From contig NZ_DASZKT010000023.1 of assembly GCF_035552695.1 (NCBI RefSeq), positions 1 through 64,000 on the forward strand: 64,000 nt of DNA, written 5' to 3'. A program made the translations under genes and the position numbers. The notes below the pieces were generated by a model. The model had not been told where the DNA came from. It saw nothing but the letters and a program-made list of their open reading frames with translations, and did no database searches. This document shows, one piece after another, positions 1 to 8,328 of this stretch (positions within the stretch are counted from its first letter, which is position 1; every line of letters begins with the position of its first letter). The stretch is from Actinospica sp035552695. GTDB lineage: Bacteria; Actinomycetota; Actinomycetes; Streptomycetales; Catenulisporaceae.

Positions 1-1101
1 CTGCCGCTGTTCCTCGGCTCCTACCCGATCACCCCGGCCTCCGACATCCTGCACGAGCTGGCCAAGCACAAGGCCTTCGGCGTGCGCACCTTCCAGGCGG
101 AGGACGAGATCGCCGCGATCGGCGCGGCCCTCGGCGCGGCCTACGGCGGGTCCCTCGGCGTGACCACCACCTCGGGTCCCGGCGTGGCGCTCAAGTCGGA
201 GGCGATCGGCCTCGCCGTCTCGCTCGAGCTGCCGCTGATCATCTGCGACATCCAGCGCGGCGGGCCCTCGACCGGCCTGCCCACCAAGACCGAGCAGGCC
301 GACCTGCTGCAGGCGATGTTCGGCCGCAACGGCGAGTCCCCGGTGCCGATCGTGGCGCCGCGCTCGCCCGCCGACTGCTTCGACGCGGCGATGGAGGCGG
401 TGCGGATCGCGCTGACCTACCGCACCCCGGTCTTCCTGCTCTCCGACGGGTACCTGGCCAACGGCTCGGAGCCGTGGCGGATCCCGCCGGTGGACGAGCT
501 GCCCGACCTGCGCGAGGCCGCCACGTTCGCGCAGCCCGAGGACTACCCGGACGACAAGGTCTTCCTGCCCTACCAGCGCGACCCGGAGACCCTGGCCCGG
601 CCCTGGGCCGTGCCCGGCACCCCGGGTCTCGAGCACCGGATCGGCGGCCTGGAGAAGGCCGACGTCACCGGGGAGATCTCCTACGACCCGGCGAACCACG
701 ACCACATGGTGCGCACCCGCGCGGCGAAGGTGGCGGGGATCGCGAAGAGCATCGCGCCGCTGGAGGCCGACGATCCGGACGGCTCCGCCCGCCTGCTGGT
801 GCTCGGCTGGGGCTCGACCTACGGGCCCGTCCAGGCCGCCTGCCGGCTCGTGCGCGAGCGCGGCGGCGCGGTCGCGCACGCCCACCTGCGCCACCTGAAC
901 CCCTTCCCGCCGAACCTCGGCGAGCTGCTTGGCCGGTACGACCGGGTGCTGATCCCGGAGATGAACCTGGGCCAGCTCGCCCTGCTCGTCCGGGCGCGCT
1001 ATCTGGTGGACGCGGTCGGCTACAACAAGGTCCGCGGCCTGCCCTTCACCTCGACCGAACTTGCCGGCGAAATCGAAGACATGCTTGGAGCTGCTGAGTG
1101 A
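1..1101 (+). CDS. korA: 2-oxoacid:ferredoxin oxidoreductase alpha subunit (5'-truncated by window)
   Basis: C-terminal part of the alpha subunit of a 2-oxoglutarate/2-oxoacid:ferredoxin oxidoreductase, which with KorB decarboxylates a 2-oxoacid to its acyl-CoA and reduces ferredoxin. The frame is open from base 1 (LGSYPITPASDIL, a pyruvate:ferredoxin oxidoreductase domain I motif), so the N-terminus, including the gamma-type domain usual in two-subunit actinobacterial enzymes, lies outside the window. The visible 366 codons contain GVTTTSGPG and the C-terminal transketolase-like domain (VLGWGSTYGP). The stop codon overlaps the korB start (TGATG), so the two subunits are translationally coupled. 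The assignment to the family is firm; the choice of 2-oxoglutarate over pyruvate as substrate is inferred from the usual actinobacterial annotation. Confidence 0.93.
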   Translation: MPLFLGSYPITPASDILHELAKHKAFGVRTFQAEDEIAAIGAALGAAYGGSLGVTTTSGPGVALKSEAIGLAVSLELPLIICDIQRGGPSTGLPTKTEQADLLQAMFGRNGESPVPIVAPRSPADCFDAAMEAVRIALTYRTPVFLLSDGYLANGSEPWRIPPVDELPDLREAATFAQPEDYPDDKVFLPYQRDPETLARPWAVPGTPGLEHRIGGLEKADVTGEISYDPANHDHMVRTRAAKVAGIAKSIAPLEADDPDGSARLLVLGWGSTYGPVQAACRLVRERGGAVAHAHLRHLNPFPPNLGELLGRYDRVLIPEMNLGQLALLVRARYLVDAVGYNKVRGLPFTSTELAGEIEDMLGAAE

Positions 1102-2123
1102 TGCTGGACGTCACGGCCTCGGCCGGAGCGCTGTCGGCGAAGGATTTCAAGTCCGACCAGGAAGTCCGCTGGTGCCCCGGGTGCGGGGACTACGCGGTGC
1201 TGGCCGCGGTGCAGAGCTTCCTGCCGAGCCTGAACCTGAACCGCGAGAAGATCGTGTTCGTCTCGGGAATCGGCTGCTCCTCCCGCTTCCCGTACTACCT
1301 CAACACCTACGGCATGCACTCGATCCACGGCCGCGCCCCGGCGATCGCCACCGGCCTCGCCGCGGCCCGCCCCGACCTGTCGGTCTGGGTGATCACCGGG
1401 GACGGCGACGCCCTGTCGATCGGCGGCAACCACCTGATCCACGCGCTGCGCCGCAACGTGAACCTGAAGATCCTGCTGTTCAACAACCGGATCTACGGGC
1501 TGACCAAGGGCCAGTACTCGCCCACCTCCGAGCCGGGCAAGGTGACCAAGTCCACCCCGTACGGCTCGCTGGACGCGCCGTTCAACCCGGTCTCCCTGGC
1601 GCTCGGCGCCGAGGCCACCTTCGTCGCCCGCACCATCGACTCCGATCGCAAGCACCTGACCTCGGTGCTGACCGCGGCCGCCCAGCACCCGGGCACCGCG
1701 CTGGTGGAGATCTACCAGAACTGCAACATCTTCAACGACAACGCCTTCGAGCACCTCAAGGCCCCCGGCGAGCGGGACCGGCACCTGCTGCGGCTCGAGC
1801 CGGACGCCCCGCTGGTCTACGGCGAGCACAAGGTGGTGTGGGACGGCGAGCGGCGCGGCCTGACCGTGACCGATCTCACCGACCCGCGCCCGGCCGTCAC
1901 GCACGACGTCGCCGCCGACGATCCGGCGTACGCCTTCGCGCTCGCCCGGCTGCAGGACCCGGCGACACTCTCGCCGACCCCGATCGGCGTGTTCCGCAGC
2001 GTCCGGCGGCCCGTCTACGACGATCTGATGGCGGACCAGCTCACCACGGCCGGCTACGGCGAGAAGGCGCCCGACCTCGGCGCGCTGCTCGCCGGAGGCG
2101 ACACCTGGACCGTGGGAGGCTAG
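1101..2123 (+). CDS. korB: 2-oxoacid:ferredoxin oxidoreductase beta subunit
   Basis: 340-residue TPP-binding subunit of the KorAB complex. The N-terminus has WCPGCGDY, and SGIGCSSR supplies another cysteine of the 4Fe-4S set. The TPP/Mg motif GDGDALSIGGNH is followed by NNRIYGLTKGQYSPTS. The length is normal for a stand-alone beta subunit. The ATG at 1101 shares one base with the korA stop; a GTG at 1098 (GTGA overlap) is an alternative that adds one residue, with GGAG at 1087-1090 serving either. The C-terminal part (PIGVFRSVRRPVYDDL) is typical of the family. No gene follows directly, so korAB is a two-gene unit at its 3' end. Confidence 0.95.
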   Translation: MLDVTASAGALSAKDFKSDQEVRWCPGCGDYAVLAAVQSFLPSLNLNREKIVFVSGIGCSSRFPYYLNTYGMHSIHGRAPAIATGLAAARPDLSVWVITGDGDALSIGGNHLIHALRRNVNLKILLFNNRIYGLTKGQYSPTSEPGKVTKSTPYGSLDAPFNPVSLALGAEATFVARTIDSDRKHLTSVLTAAAQHPGTALVEIYQNCNIFNDNAFEHLKAPGERDRHLLRLEPDAPLVYGEHKVVWDGERRGLTVTDLTDPRPAVTHDVAADDPAYAFALARLQDPATLSPTPIGVFRSVRRPVYDDLMADQLTTAGYGEKAPDLGALLAGGDTWTVGG

Positions 2124-2372
2124 CCGCCGGACGGGGGTAAGATACGTTTCGATAACTCACTTAGCCTAACTCAATTCTTCTCGCACAGTTCTCACACCAC
2201 CGGCGGTCGGACAAGTGGATGAACCGACCAGGTCGATGGTAGGAACGATCCTTGGTGAGGGCATGAGCATTGCGTCAGAAGCGTATGCAGCTGGCAAAAA
2301 GGCTTGTGCGCACCACCGCGGCGGGCGTGCGGCCCGAGGGCAGAACAGAGTGAGCAGAGGCAACCGGCAGAC
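2124..2372 (+). promoter_or_regulatory. Leader region between korB and the permease gene
   Basis: A 249-bp gap that is less GC-rich than its surroundings at its start (about 2140-2200), which suggests a promoter. There is a GGTCGG...CCGACC hairpin near 2209-2233. TTAGCCTAA at 2161-2169 resembles half of an actinobacterial iron box, but the flanks do not match well. No convincing -35/-10 pair and no known riboswitch core could be assigned. Confidence 0.3.
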
Positions 2373-4880
2373 ATGAGCACCTCAACCACGGGGACGACAC
2401 CCGAGGCGGCGTCCGACGCGGCAGCGCAACCCCCAGCGCTGTCCGCCGCCGCGGTGGACATCCCGGAGAGCCTCGGCTACCGGGTCAAGCGCACTCTCCT
2501 GGGCAAGCCGCTGGTCAACGACCAGCTGTACGGCGAGAAGCTGTCCCGGCCGATCGCCCTCGGCGTGCTCGCGCCGGACTGCATCTCCTCCTCGGCATAC
2601 GGCACCGAGCAGATGCTGACCCAGCTGATCCCGGTCTTCGGCCTGGCCGGCTTCGCCCTGGTGATGCCGATCACCGGCGTGATCCTGGTGCTGCTGATCG
2701 TGCTGACGCTGTGTTACCGGGACGTGGTCTCGGTCTACACGAAGGCGGGCGGCTCCTACGTCGTGGCGCGCGAGCAGTTCGGCGTGAAGGTGGCCCAGGT
2801 CGCCGCAGTCGCCCTGCTCATCGACTACATCGTGACCGTGGCCGTGCAGATCGCGGCGGGCACCATCGCCGTCTCCTCCTGGTTGTCGCTGACCTTCAAC
2901 ATCGACATCACCGGCTGGAGCATCTGGATCTCGATCTTCATGATCATCCTGCTCTGCTACGGCAACCTGCGCGGGATCCGGGAGGCGGGCCGGGCGTTCG
3001 CCTTCCCGATGTACTTCTACGTGTCGATGATCGGGCTGACCGTCGTCGCCGGCCTGATCCGGCTGATCATCGGCGACCTGCCGCACGCGACCAACTTCAG
3101 CGACACCAAGTACGGCGGCGCGCTCGGCACCCAGCTCGACTCGGGCGCGGGCACGCACGCGATCCTGACCGGGATCGCGATCGTCGGCCTGCTGCGCGCG
3201 TTCGCCAACGGCGGTTCCTCGCTGACCGGTCTCGAGGCGATCTCCAACGGCGTCTCGGCCTTCCGCAAGCCGGCCGGCCGCAACGCGCGCAAGGCCATGG
3301 TCTGGATGTCCGTGATGCTGGGCTCGCTGGTGCTCGGCGTGTCGATCCTGGCCTGGCAGACCCACGCCACGCCGTACTCGTCCGGCAGCCCCTCGGTGCT
3401 CGGCCAGCTCTCCAGCCTGATCTGGGGCCACAACGGCTTCGGCAACGTGATGCTGACGATCGTGCAGCTGGCCACCGCGCTGATCCTGTACACCGGCGGC
3501 AACACCTCGTTCAACGGCTTCCCCTTCCTGGCCTCCTTCGTCGCCGAGGACTCCTTCCTGCCGCGGCAGTTCCTGCACCGCGGCCACCGGCTGGCGTTCT
3601 CCAACGGCATCATCGTGCTGGCGGCCATCTCGATGGGCCTGCTGGTCTTCACCGGCGGCAACCTGACGCGGCTGGTCTCGCTCTACGCGATCGGCGTGTT
3701 CACCGGCTTCACCATGGCCGCCGCGGGCCTGTTCAAGTACCACAAGAACCGCAACGAGAAGGGCCGCACGATCAAGCTCGTGATCAACGGCACCGCGTGC
3801 GTGCTGAGTGCGGCGGTCGTGCTCATCTTCGCGATCTTCAAGTTCACCGAAGGCGCGTGGATGGTCGTCGTGATCTTCCCGATCGGCGTGTTCGCGCTGA
3901 TCAAGCTGAATGAGCGGTACCGCAGGGAAGCGGCGGCGCTGGCCGGCGCCCCGGCCAGCGCGAGCGTGCCGACGCTGACCCGCAGCACGGTGCTGGTGAT
4001 GGTGGACTCCGTGGACCTGGCGGTCGTCAAGGCGCTGCGTTACGCGCGCTCGCTGCGGCCGGTCGAACTGCGCGCCGTGCACCTGATGATCGACTCGAAG
4101 CACGCGGAGCACCTGCGCAAGCGCTGGGACGCGTCGGTCGCCGCGGACGTGCCGCTGGAGGTCATCGAGGTCCCGGACCGGCGGCTGCGCCGCGCGGCGG
4201 CCGAACTCGCGGCCCGCACGCACGAGGAGACCGGAACCGAGGTCACCGTGATGCTGCCGCGCCGCGTCTACGCCTTCACCAGCCGGCTGCTGCACGACCG
4301 TACGGCCGACAAGATCGCCGGCGCCGTCTCCCGGCAGCCGCACGTCGCGGCCATGATCGTGCCCTTCGACGTGGTCGAGGCGATCGAGGAGATGCAGGGC
4401 GCCTCGGCGGACGGGGCCTCCGGCAAGGTCACCCGCGGCGGCCGGGCCAAGCCCGGCGCGGGCACCAGGAACGACGGCACGCCGGCGCACCAGGTGCGGC
4501 GCACCAAGAAGATGCTGCTGGACGCCGAGTGCGTGATCGACGAGGACCAGCCCGCCGGTGGCGCGCACACCGAGGTGCGCCCGCCGATCGCGGTCCGCGA
4601 AGTGCGCTGGCGCAACCGCGCGACGCTCGAGGGCCGGATCCGCAGCGTGTACGTGGGCCCGGTCTCGGGTTCGCCCGCGCTGGAGGCCGAGCTCTACGAC
4701 GAGACCGGCGGCATCACCCTGGTGTTCCTCGGCCGCCGGTCCATCCCGGGCATCGAGCCCGGCGCGAAGGTCCGCGTCGAGGGCATGGTCGGCGAGACCG
4801 AGGGCTACCTGGCGATGACCAACCCGTCCTACCGGCTGCTGCCGCGCGAGGGCGAGGAGGACGGCGACGAAGAGGGCTGA
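2373..4880 (+). CDS. APC-family permease with USP-like and fused C-terminal OB-fold domains
   Basis: 835-residue membrane protein. Residues about 40-530 form an amino acid-polyamine-organocation permease with about 12 hydrophobic helices (SSSAYGTEQML and AGGSYVVAREQFG near the N-terminus are typical of the KUP/APC-like actinobacterial group). Residues about 545-690 are a soluble alpha/beta domain resembling the universal-stress-type domain of such transporters (STVLVMVDSVDLAVVKALRYA). After a basic linker, residues about 744-826 form a complete OB-fold (LEGRIRSVYVGP, GGITLVFLGRR, VRVEGMVGE). In Streptomyces a small free-standing OB-fold protein is, to my knowledge, encoded near such a permease, so this looks like a gene fusion in one uninterrupted frame. 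The ATG at 2373 follows AGAGG; a GTG at 2304 would add 23 residues with no membrane or domain content. The substrate is unknown. Confidence 0.85.
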   Translation: MSTSTTGTTPEAASDAAAQPPALSAAAVDIPESLGYRVKRTLLGKPLVNDQLYGEKLSRPIALGVLAPDCISSSAYGTEQMLTQLIPVFGLAGFALVMPITGVILVLLIVLTLCYRDVVSVYTKAGGSYVVAREQFGVKVAQVAAVALLIDYIVTVAVQIAAGTIAVSSWLSLTFNIDITGWSIWISIFMIILLCYGNLRGIREAGRAFAFPMYFYVSMIGLTVVAGLIRLIIGDLPHATNFSDTKYGGALGTQLDSGAGTHAILTGIAIVGLLRAFANGGSSLTGLEAISNGVSAFRKPAGRNARKAMVWMSVMLGSLVLGVSILAWQTHATPYSSGSPSVLGQLSSLIWGHNGFGNVMLTIVQLATALILYTGGNTSFNGFPFLASFVAEDSFLPRQFLHRGHRLAFSNGIIVLAAISMGLLVFTGGNLTRLVSLYAIGVFTGFTMAAAGLFKYHKNRNEKGRTIKLVINGTACVLSAAVVLIFAIFKFTEGAWMVVVIFPIGVFALIKLNERYRREAAALAGAPASASVPTLTRSTVLVMVDSVDLAVVKALRYARSLRPVELRAVHLMIDSKHAEHLRKRWDASVAADVPLEVIEVPDRRLRRAAAELAARTHEETGTEVTVMLPRRVYAFTSRLLHDRTADKIAGAVSRQPHVAAMIVPFDVVEAIEEMQGASADGASGKVTRGGRAKPGAGTRNDGTPAHQVRRTKKMLLDAECVIDEDQPAGGAHTEVRPPIAVREVRWRNRATLEGRIRSVYVGPVSGSPALEAELYDETGGITLVFLGRRSIPGIEPGAKVRVEGMVGETEGYLAMTNPSYRLLPREGEEDGDEEG

Positions 4881-4890
4881 GCCGCTGTTC

Positions 4891-4941
4891 CGGCGCCCCG
4901 GGCGTACCCGACGATCTCGGTCGGGTACGCCCGGGGCGCCG
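4891..4941 (+). terminator. Strong intrinsic terminator after permease gene
   Basis: Perfect 22-bp inverted repeat (arms 4891-4912 and 4920-4941) with a 7-nt loop, 10 bp after the permease stop and followed by TCGTTTTCG. It separates the permease from the GH16 gene. Confidence 0.9.
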
Positions 4942-4982
4942 TCGTTTTCGCACCCGCCAAGTACCGGAACCTGGCTCAGCTC

Positions 4983-5011
4983 TTGACAGCGGTGTTACGC
5001 GGCCGTAAACA
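4983..5011 (+). promoter_or_regulatory. Sigma-70-type promoter of GH16 gene
   Basis: Consensus -35 TTGACA at 4983-4988, 17-bp spacer, and TAAACA at 5006-5011 as a plausible -10. A start near 5018 would give a leader of about 80 nt and place the 14-bp palindrome at 5023-5036 just inside the transcript start. Confidence 0.7.
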
Positions 5012-5022
5012 ATTCCGTGATT

Positions 5023-5036
5023 GGAGAGCGCTCTCC
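5023..5036. promoter_or_regulatory. LacI-family (CebR-like) operator
   Basis: Perfect palindrome GGAGAGCGCTCTCC immediately downstream of the predicted transcription start. It closely resembles the CebR/LacI-family operator of Streptomyces sugar genes (TGGGAGCGCTCCCA, known from cellulose and glucan utilisation). Position and sequence suggest repression released by a glucan oligosaccharide. Confidence 0.7.
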
Positions 5037-5098
5037 CAGTCCGCGCCAAGGCACCTCGCACCCGAACTGCGCGCGCCGCGTTGAAAGGGAACTCCAGC

Positions 5099-7255
5099 AT
5101 GCCCGCACACTTCCGCGCCTTACTCACCAGCGCCGCCCTGCTCGCCGGGAGTCTCACCGGCGTCGCGGCCGCGACGATAGCGTTCGCGCCCACTGCGTCG
5201 GCCGTCACCGTGCCGCCGGCCCCCTCGGGATGGAACACCGTGTTCAGCGAGGACTTCGCCGGAGCCGCCGGCTCCGCGCCGTCCGCGCAGAACTGGTTCT
5301 ACGACATCGGTACCGGCTACGGCACCGGCGAGACCGAGCAGACCACGAATTCGACCAACAACGTCTACCTCGACGGCAGCGGGCACCTCGTGCTCAAAGC
5401 CACCAACAACAACGGCACATGGGACTCCGCGCGTATCGAGAGCACGCGGGACGACTTCCAGGCGCCGGCCGGCGGCAAGCTCGAGATGACCGCGTCGATC
5501 GAGCAGCCGAATCCCGCCAACGGCCTCGGCTACTGGCCCGCGTTCTGGGCGCTCGGCTCGCCGATGCGCACCGGCGGCGGCTGGCCGCAGTCCGGCGAGA
5601 TCGACATGATGGAGGACGTCAACGGCCTGAACCAGGCCTCGCAGACGCTGCACGACTCGGCCGGCAGCAGCGGCCACGGGCTGATCTCGTGCCCTGACAC
5701 GAGTTCGTCCTGCCAGACCGGGTACCACACGTACTCGGTGATCGTGGACCGCACGAACACCAGCGCCGAGACGCTCGAGTTCGTGATGGACGGCACGGTG
5801 GAGAGCACCATCACCGAGGCGTCCGTCGGCACGGCCGCCTGGCAGGCGGCCGTCGACCACGGCTTCTTCATCATCTTCGACCTCGCGATGGGCGGGAACT
5901 ACCCGGACGGGGTGTACGGCTCGACCACGCCGACGTCGGCCACCTCCTCCGGCGCCTCGATGAGCGTGGGCTACGTCGCCGTGTACGAGCAGGGCGGCAA
6001 CTCCACGCCCACCGGGACGGCGACCGCCACCGGAGCGGTCACCGGCATCAACGGCCTGTGCGCCGCGAACCAGAACGTGCTCAACACCGAAGGCAATCCG
6101 ATCGTGGTCAGCGGCTGCGACGGAGACCCCGGCCAGCAGTGGTCGCCGTACTCGGACGGGACGGTGCGCGTCCAAGGAGGGTGCCTCGACGTGGTGAGTG
6201 CGGGGACTACCTCGGGCACGAACGTCGACTGGTATGCGTGCAACGGGTCGAACGCGCAGAACTGGACGTACCAGTCCAACGGCGAACTGGTGAATCCGAA
6301 TTCAGGGCTCTGCCTGACTGATCCAGGCGGCAACACGAGCTCCAGGCTCGACATCGAGACCTGCACGGACTCCGCGCAGCAGCAGTGGAAGCTGCCCACC
6401 GGTTCATCGACCGGCGGCGGTTCTGGAACGATGTCGGTCACCGCGTCACAGTACGCCGCGCAGAACTCCACCCAGAACGAGGCCACGGCGGACACCGGCG
6501 GCGGCAACGACGTCGGCTGGATCAACTCCGCCAGCTGGCTCGAATACACCGGCGTCAACTTCGGCAGCGGGTACACCGGCGTCGAGGTACGCGACGCCTC
6601 GGCAATCGCCGGCACGAACATCGGATCGATCCAGTTCCGGCTCGATTCGCTGACGGCCACACCGTTCGCCACCGTCAACGTGAACGGCACAGGCGGCTGG
6701 CAGACGTGGGTGACGAGCTCCGATTCGGGCGCGTCGCCAACACCCACCGGTAGTCACACGCTCTACGTCACCTTCACGACGTCGACCGGCGCCAACTTCG
6801 TCAACGTCAACTGGTTCGAGTTCACCGGCGGCAGCACCTCGAATTCCGCTAACCCGGTGACTCTCACGGCGTCGCAGTACGCCGCGCAGAACTCCACCCA
6901 GAACGAGGCCACAGCGGACACCGGCGGCGGCAACGACGTCGGCTGGATCAACTCCGCCAGCTGGCTCGAATACACCGGCGTCAACTTCGGCAGCGGATTG
7001 TCCGGCAGCGTGCAGGCCCGCATCGCCTCGGCCGACACCGGAACCAATATCGGCACGGTGCAGTTCCGACTGGACTCGCTGACCGCCACGCCGTTCGCGA
7101 CAGTGAACGTCAGCGGCACCGGTGGCTGGCAGACCTGGGTCACCGGGACGGCCACCGCGAGCCCCGTCCCCAGCGGTACGCACACGGTGTACGTCACCTT
7201 CACGACGTCGACCGGAGGCAACTTCGTCAACGTCAACTGGTTCAAGTTCAGCTAG
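5099..7255 (+). CDS. Secreted GH16 beta-glucanase with CBM13 and two CBM6-like modules
   Basis: 718-residue exoenzyme. Residues 1-35 are a signal peptide (cleavage after PTASA). Residues about 45-300 are a glycoside hydrolase family 16 domain with the catalytic signature GEIDMMED: Glu167 nucleophile, Asp169, Glu172 acid/base. This predicts endo-cleavage of beta-1,3 or mixed-linkage glucans. Residues about 311-436 form a ricin-B type beta-trefoil (CBM13) with three QxW motifs (QQW, QNW, QQW). Two CBM6-like modules follow (about 446-575 and 588-718), sharing a 120-bp stretch with one mismatch. The ATG at 5099 is preceded by GAAAGGGA; a TTG at 5021 would place the operator inside the coding region and is rejected. 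It is a monocistronic gene with its own promoter and operator, and a terminator follows. Confidence 0.93.
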   Translation: MPAHFRALLTSAALLAGSLTGVAAATIAFAPTASAVTVPPAPSGWNTVFSEDFAGAAGSAPSAQNWFYDIGTGYGTGETEQTTNSTNNVYLDGSGHLVLKATNNNGTWDSARIESTRDDFQAPAGGKLEMTASIEQPNPANGLGYWPAFWALGSPMRTGGGWPQSGEIDMMEDVNGLNQASQTLHDSAGSSGHGLISCPDTSSSCQTGYHTYSVIVDRTNTSAETLEFVMDGTVESTITEASVGTAAWQAAVDHGFFIIFDLAMGGNYPDGVYGSTTPTSATSSGASMSVGYVAVYEQGGNSTPTGTATATGAVTGINGLCAANQNVLNTEGNPIVVSGCDGDPGQQWSPYSDGTVRVQGGCLDVVSAGTTSGTNVDWYACNGSNAQNWTYQSNGELVNPNSGLCLTDPGGNTSSRLDIETCTDSAQQQWKLPTGSSTGGGSGTMSVTASQYAAQNSTQNEATADTGGGNDVGWINSASWLEYTGVNFGSGYTGVEVRDASAIAGTNIGSIQFRLDSLTATPFATVNVNGTGGWQTWVTSSDSGASPTPTGSHTLYVTFTTSTGANFVNVNWFEFTGGSTSNSANPVTLTASQYAAQNSTQNEATADTGGGNDVGWINSASWLEYTGVNFGSGLSGSVQARIASADTGTNIGTVQFRLDSLTATPFATVNVSGTGGWQTWVTGTATASPVPSGTHTVYVTFTTSTGGNFVNVNWFKFS
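6451..6570 (+). repeat. Direct repeat, copy 1 (CBM6-like module)
   Basis: 120-bp stretch repeated 426 bp (142 codons) downstream with a single mismatch. It encodes the N-terminal part of the first CBM6-like module, and the repeats stay in frame. Confidence 0.95.
6877..6996 (+). repeat. Direct repeat, copy 2 (CBM6-like module)
   Basis: Second copy of the 120-bp repeat, one mismatch to 6451-6570. The rest of the two modules is more diverged, so this block points to recent duplication or gene conversion. Confidence 0.95.
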
Positions 7256-7263
7256 CGGATCCG

Positions 7264-7304
7264 GTGTCGATGCCCCGTTCAGAATTCGGACGGGGCATCG
7301 ACAC
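7264..7304 (+). terminator. Intrinsic terminator after GH16 gene
   Basis: Perfect 15-bp inverted repeat (7264-7278 and 7290-7304) with an 11-nt loop containing GAATTC, 8 bp after the GH16 stop. The trailing sequence is A/T-rich. Confidence 0.85.
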
Positions 7305-7319
7305 ACGTAATAATCAAAT

Positions 7320-7325
7320 TAGACT
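7320..7325 (+). promoter_or_regulatory. -10 element for leaderless rarD transcript
   Basis: TAGACT lies 7 nt before the rarD ATG, and no Shine-Dalgarno sequence is present. Transcription would begin at or next to the start codon, the usual pattern for leaderless actinobacterial mRNAs. The same hexamer sits 6 nt before the reductase start at 31028. Confidence 0.5.
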
Positions 7326-7332
7326 TGCGCCC

Positions 7333-8328
7333 ATGACGGAGCGGCGGCGCGGGTTGATATTCGGCTTCGGCGCGTACGGAATCTGGGGCCTCTTCCCGCT
7401 CTACTGGCCGCTGCTGGAGCCCGCGGGGGCCGGGGAGATCCTGGCGTGCCGGATGCTGTGGTCGCTGGTCTCGGTGGCGCTCGTGCTCGCCACGATGCGG
7501 CACTGGGCCTGGGCCGGCCCGCTGCTGCGCTCGCCGCGCAAGATGCTGCTCCTGCTGGGCGCGTCGGTCTGCATCAGCGTCAACTGGGGGACGTACATCT
7601 GGGCGGTCAACGCGGGGCACGTGATCGACGCCGCTCTCGGCTACTTCCTCAACCCTCTCGTGACGGTGTTGTTCGGCGTGCTGATCCTGCACGAGCGGCT
7701 GCGGCCCGCGCAGTGGCTCGCCGTGGGGATCGGCGCGGTGGCAGTGCTCGAACTCGCATTCGCGGCCGGGCACCTGCCGTGGATCGCGCTCGTGCTGGCC
7801 TGCTCGTTCGGGACGTACGGGCTTTTGAAGAAGCTCGCCGCGGTGCCCGCGCTGGAGTCGATGGCGGTCGAGTCGGGGTACCAGTTCGTGCCCGCGCTCG
7901 GTTATCTCATCTACCTGCAGGTCGCCGGCACCGCCGTCTACGGACACGCCGCGTGGCACGTCACTTTCCTGCTGACGCTCGCGGGCGCGGTGACGCTGGT
8001 TCCGCTGCTGCTGTTCGCCGGTGCGACGAACCGCCTGCCGCTGTCGATGATCGGGCTGCTGCAGTTCCTCACACCGGTCCTCCAACTGCTCTGCGGCGTG
8101 CTCGTCAACCACGAGACCGCGGCGGGCAGCGAGTGGATCGGATTCGGGATCGTCTGGGTCGCGCTGACGGTGCTCACCGTGGACGGGCTGCGCCAGGCGG
8201 GGGCGTCGCGCGCTGCGGCCCAGACGAGCGCCGCGGCTCAGACGGCCGGCGCAGCTCAGGCGAGCGGCTCCGGGAGCACGCCCTCGAGCACCAGCAACGC
8301 CTCCTTGGTGGCCAAGCCGTCCGCGTAG
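7333..8328 (+). CDS. rarD: RarD family EamA/DMT transporter
   Basis: 331-residue inner-membrane protein of the drug/metabolite transporter superfamily, RarD type, with about ten hydrophobic helices and the family features GIWGLFPLYWP near the N-terminus and NWGTYIWAVN around residue 85. The substrate is unknown for the family. In Streptomyces rarD lies beside the polyprenyl synthase and nuoN, as here. The ATG at 7333 has no Shine-Dalgarno but a well-placed -10, so a leaderless start is likely; an upstream GTG at 7264 lies inside the terminator and is rejected. The last 35 residues are low-complexity (Ala, Gln, Ser, Gly) and are encoded by DNA that also encodes the C-terminus of ogt on the other strand. 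Confidence 0.88.
   Translation: MTERRRGLIFGFGAYGIWGLFPLYWPLLEPAGAGEILACRMLWSLVSVALVLATMRHWAWAGPLLRSPRKMLLLLGASVCISVNWGTYIWAVNAGHVIDAALGYFLNPLVTVLFGVLILHERLRPAQWLAVGIGAVAVLELAFAAGHLPWIALVLACSFGTYGLLKKLAAVPALESMAVESGYQFVPALGYLIYLQVAGTAVYGHAAWHVTFLLTLAGAVTLVPLLLFAGATNRLPLSMIGLLQFLTPVLQLLCGVLVNHETAAGSEWIGFGIVWVALTVLTVDGLRQAGASRAAAQTSAAAQTAGAAQASGSGSTPSSTSNASLVAKPSA

Noticed and set aside
2155..2173. Iron-box-like TTAGCCTAA before the permease
   Set aside because: Only the central 9 bp fit the DmdR/IdeR box and the outer positions mismatch.
2382..4568. 728-codon minus-strand frame opposite the permease
   Set aside because: His/Arg/Asp/Gln-rich antisense translation of a hydrophobic protein; no homology-like pattern.
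5021..5098. TTG start extending the GH16 protein by 26 residues
   Set aside because: It would cover the operator and spoil the signal peptide; ATG 5099 has a good ribosome site.
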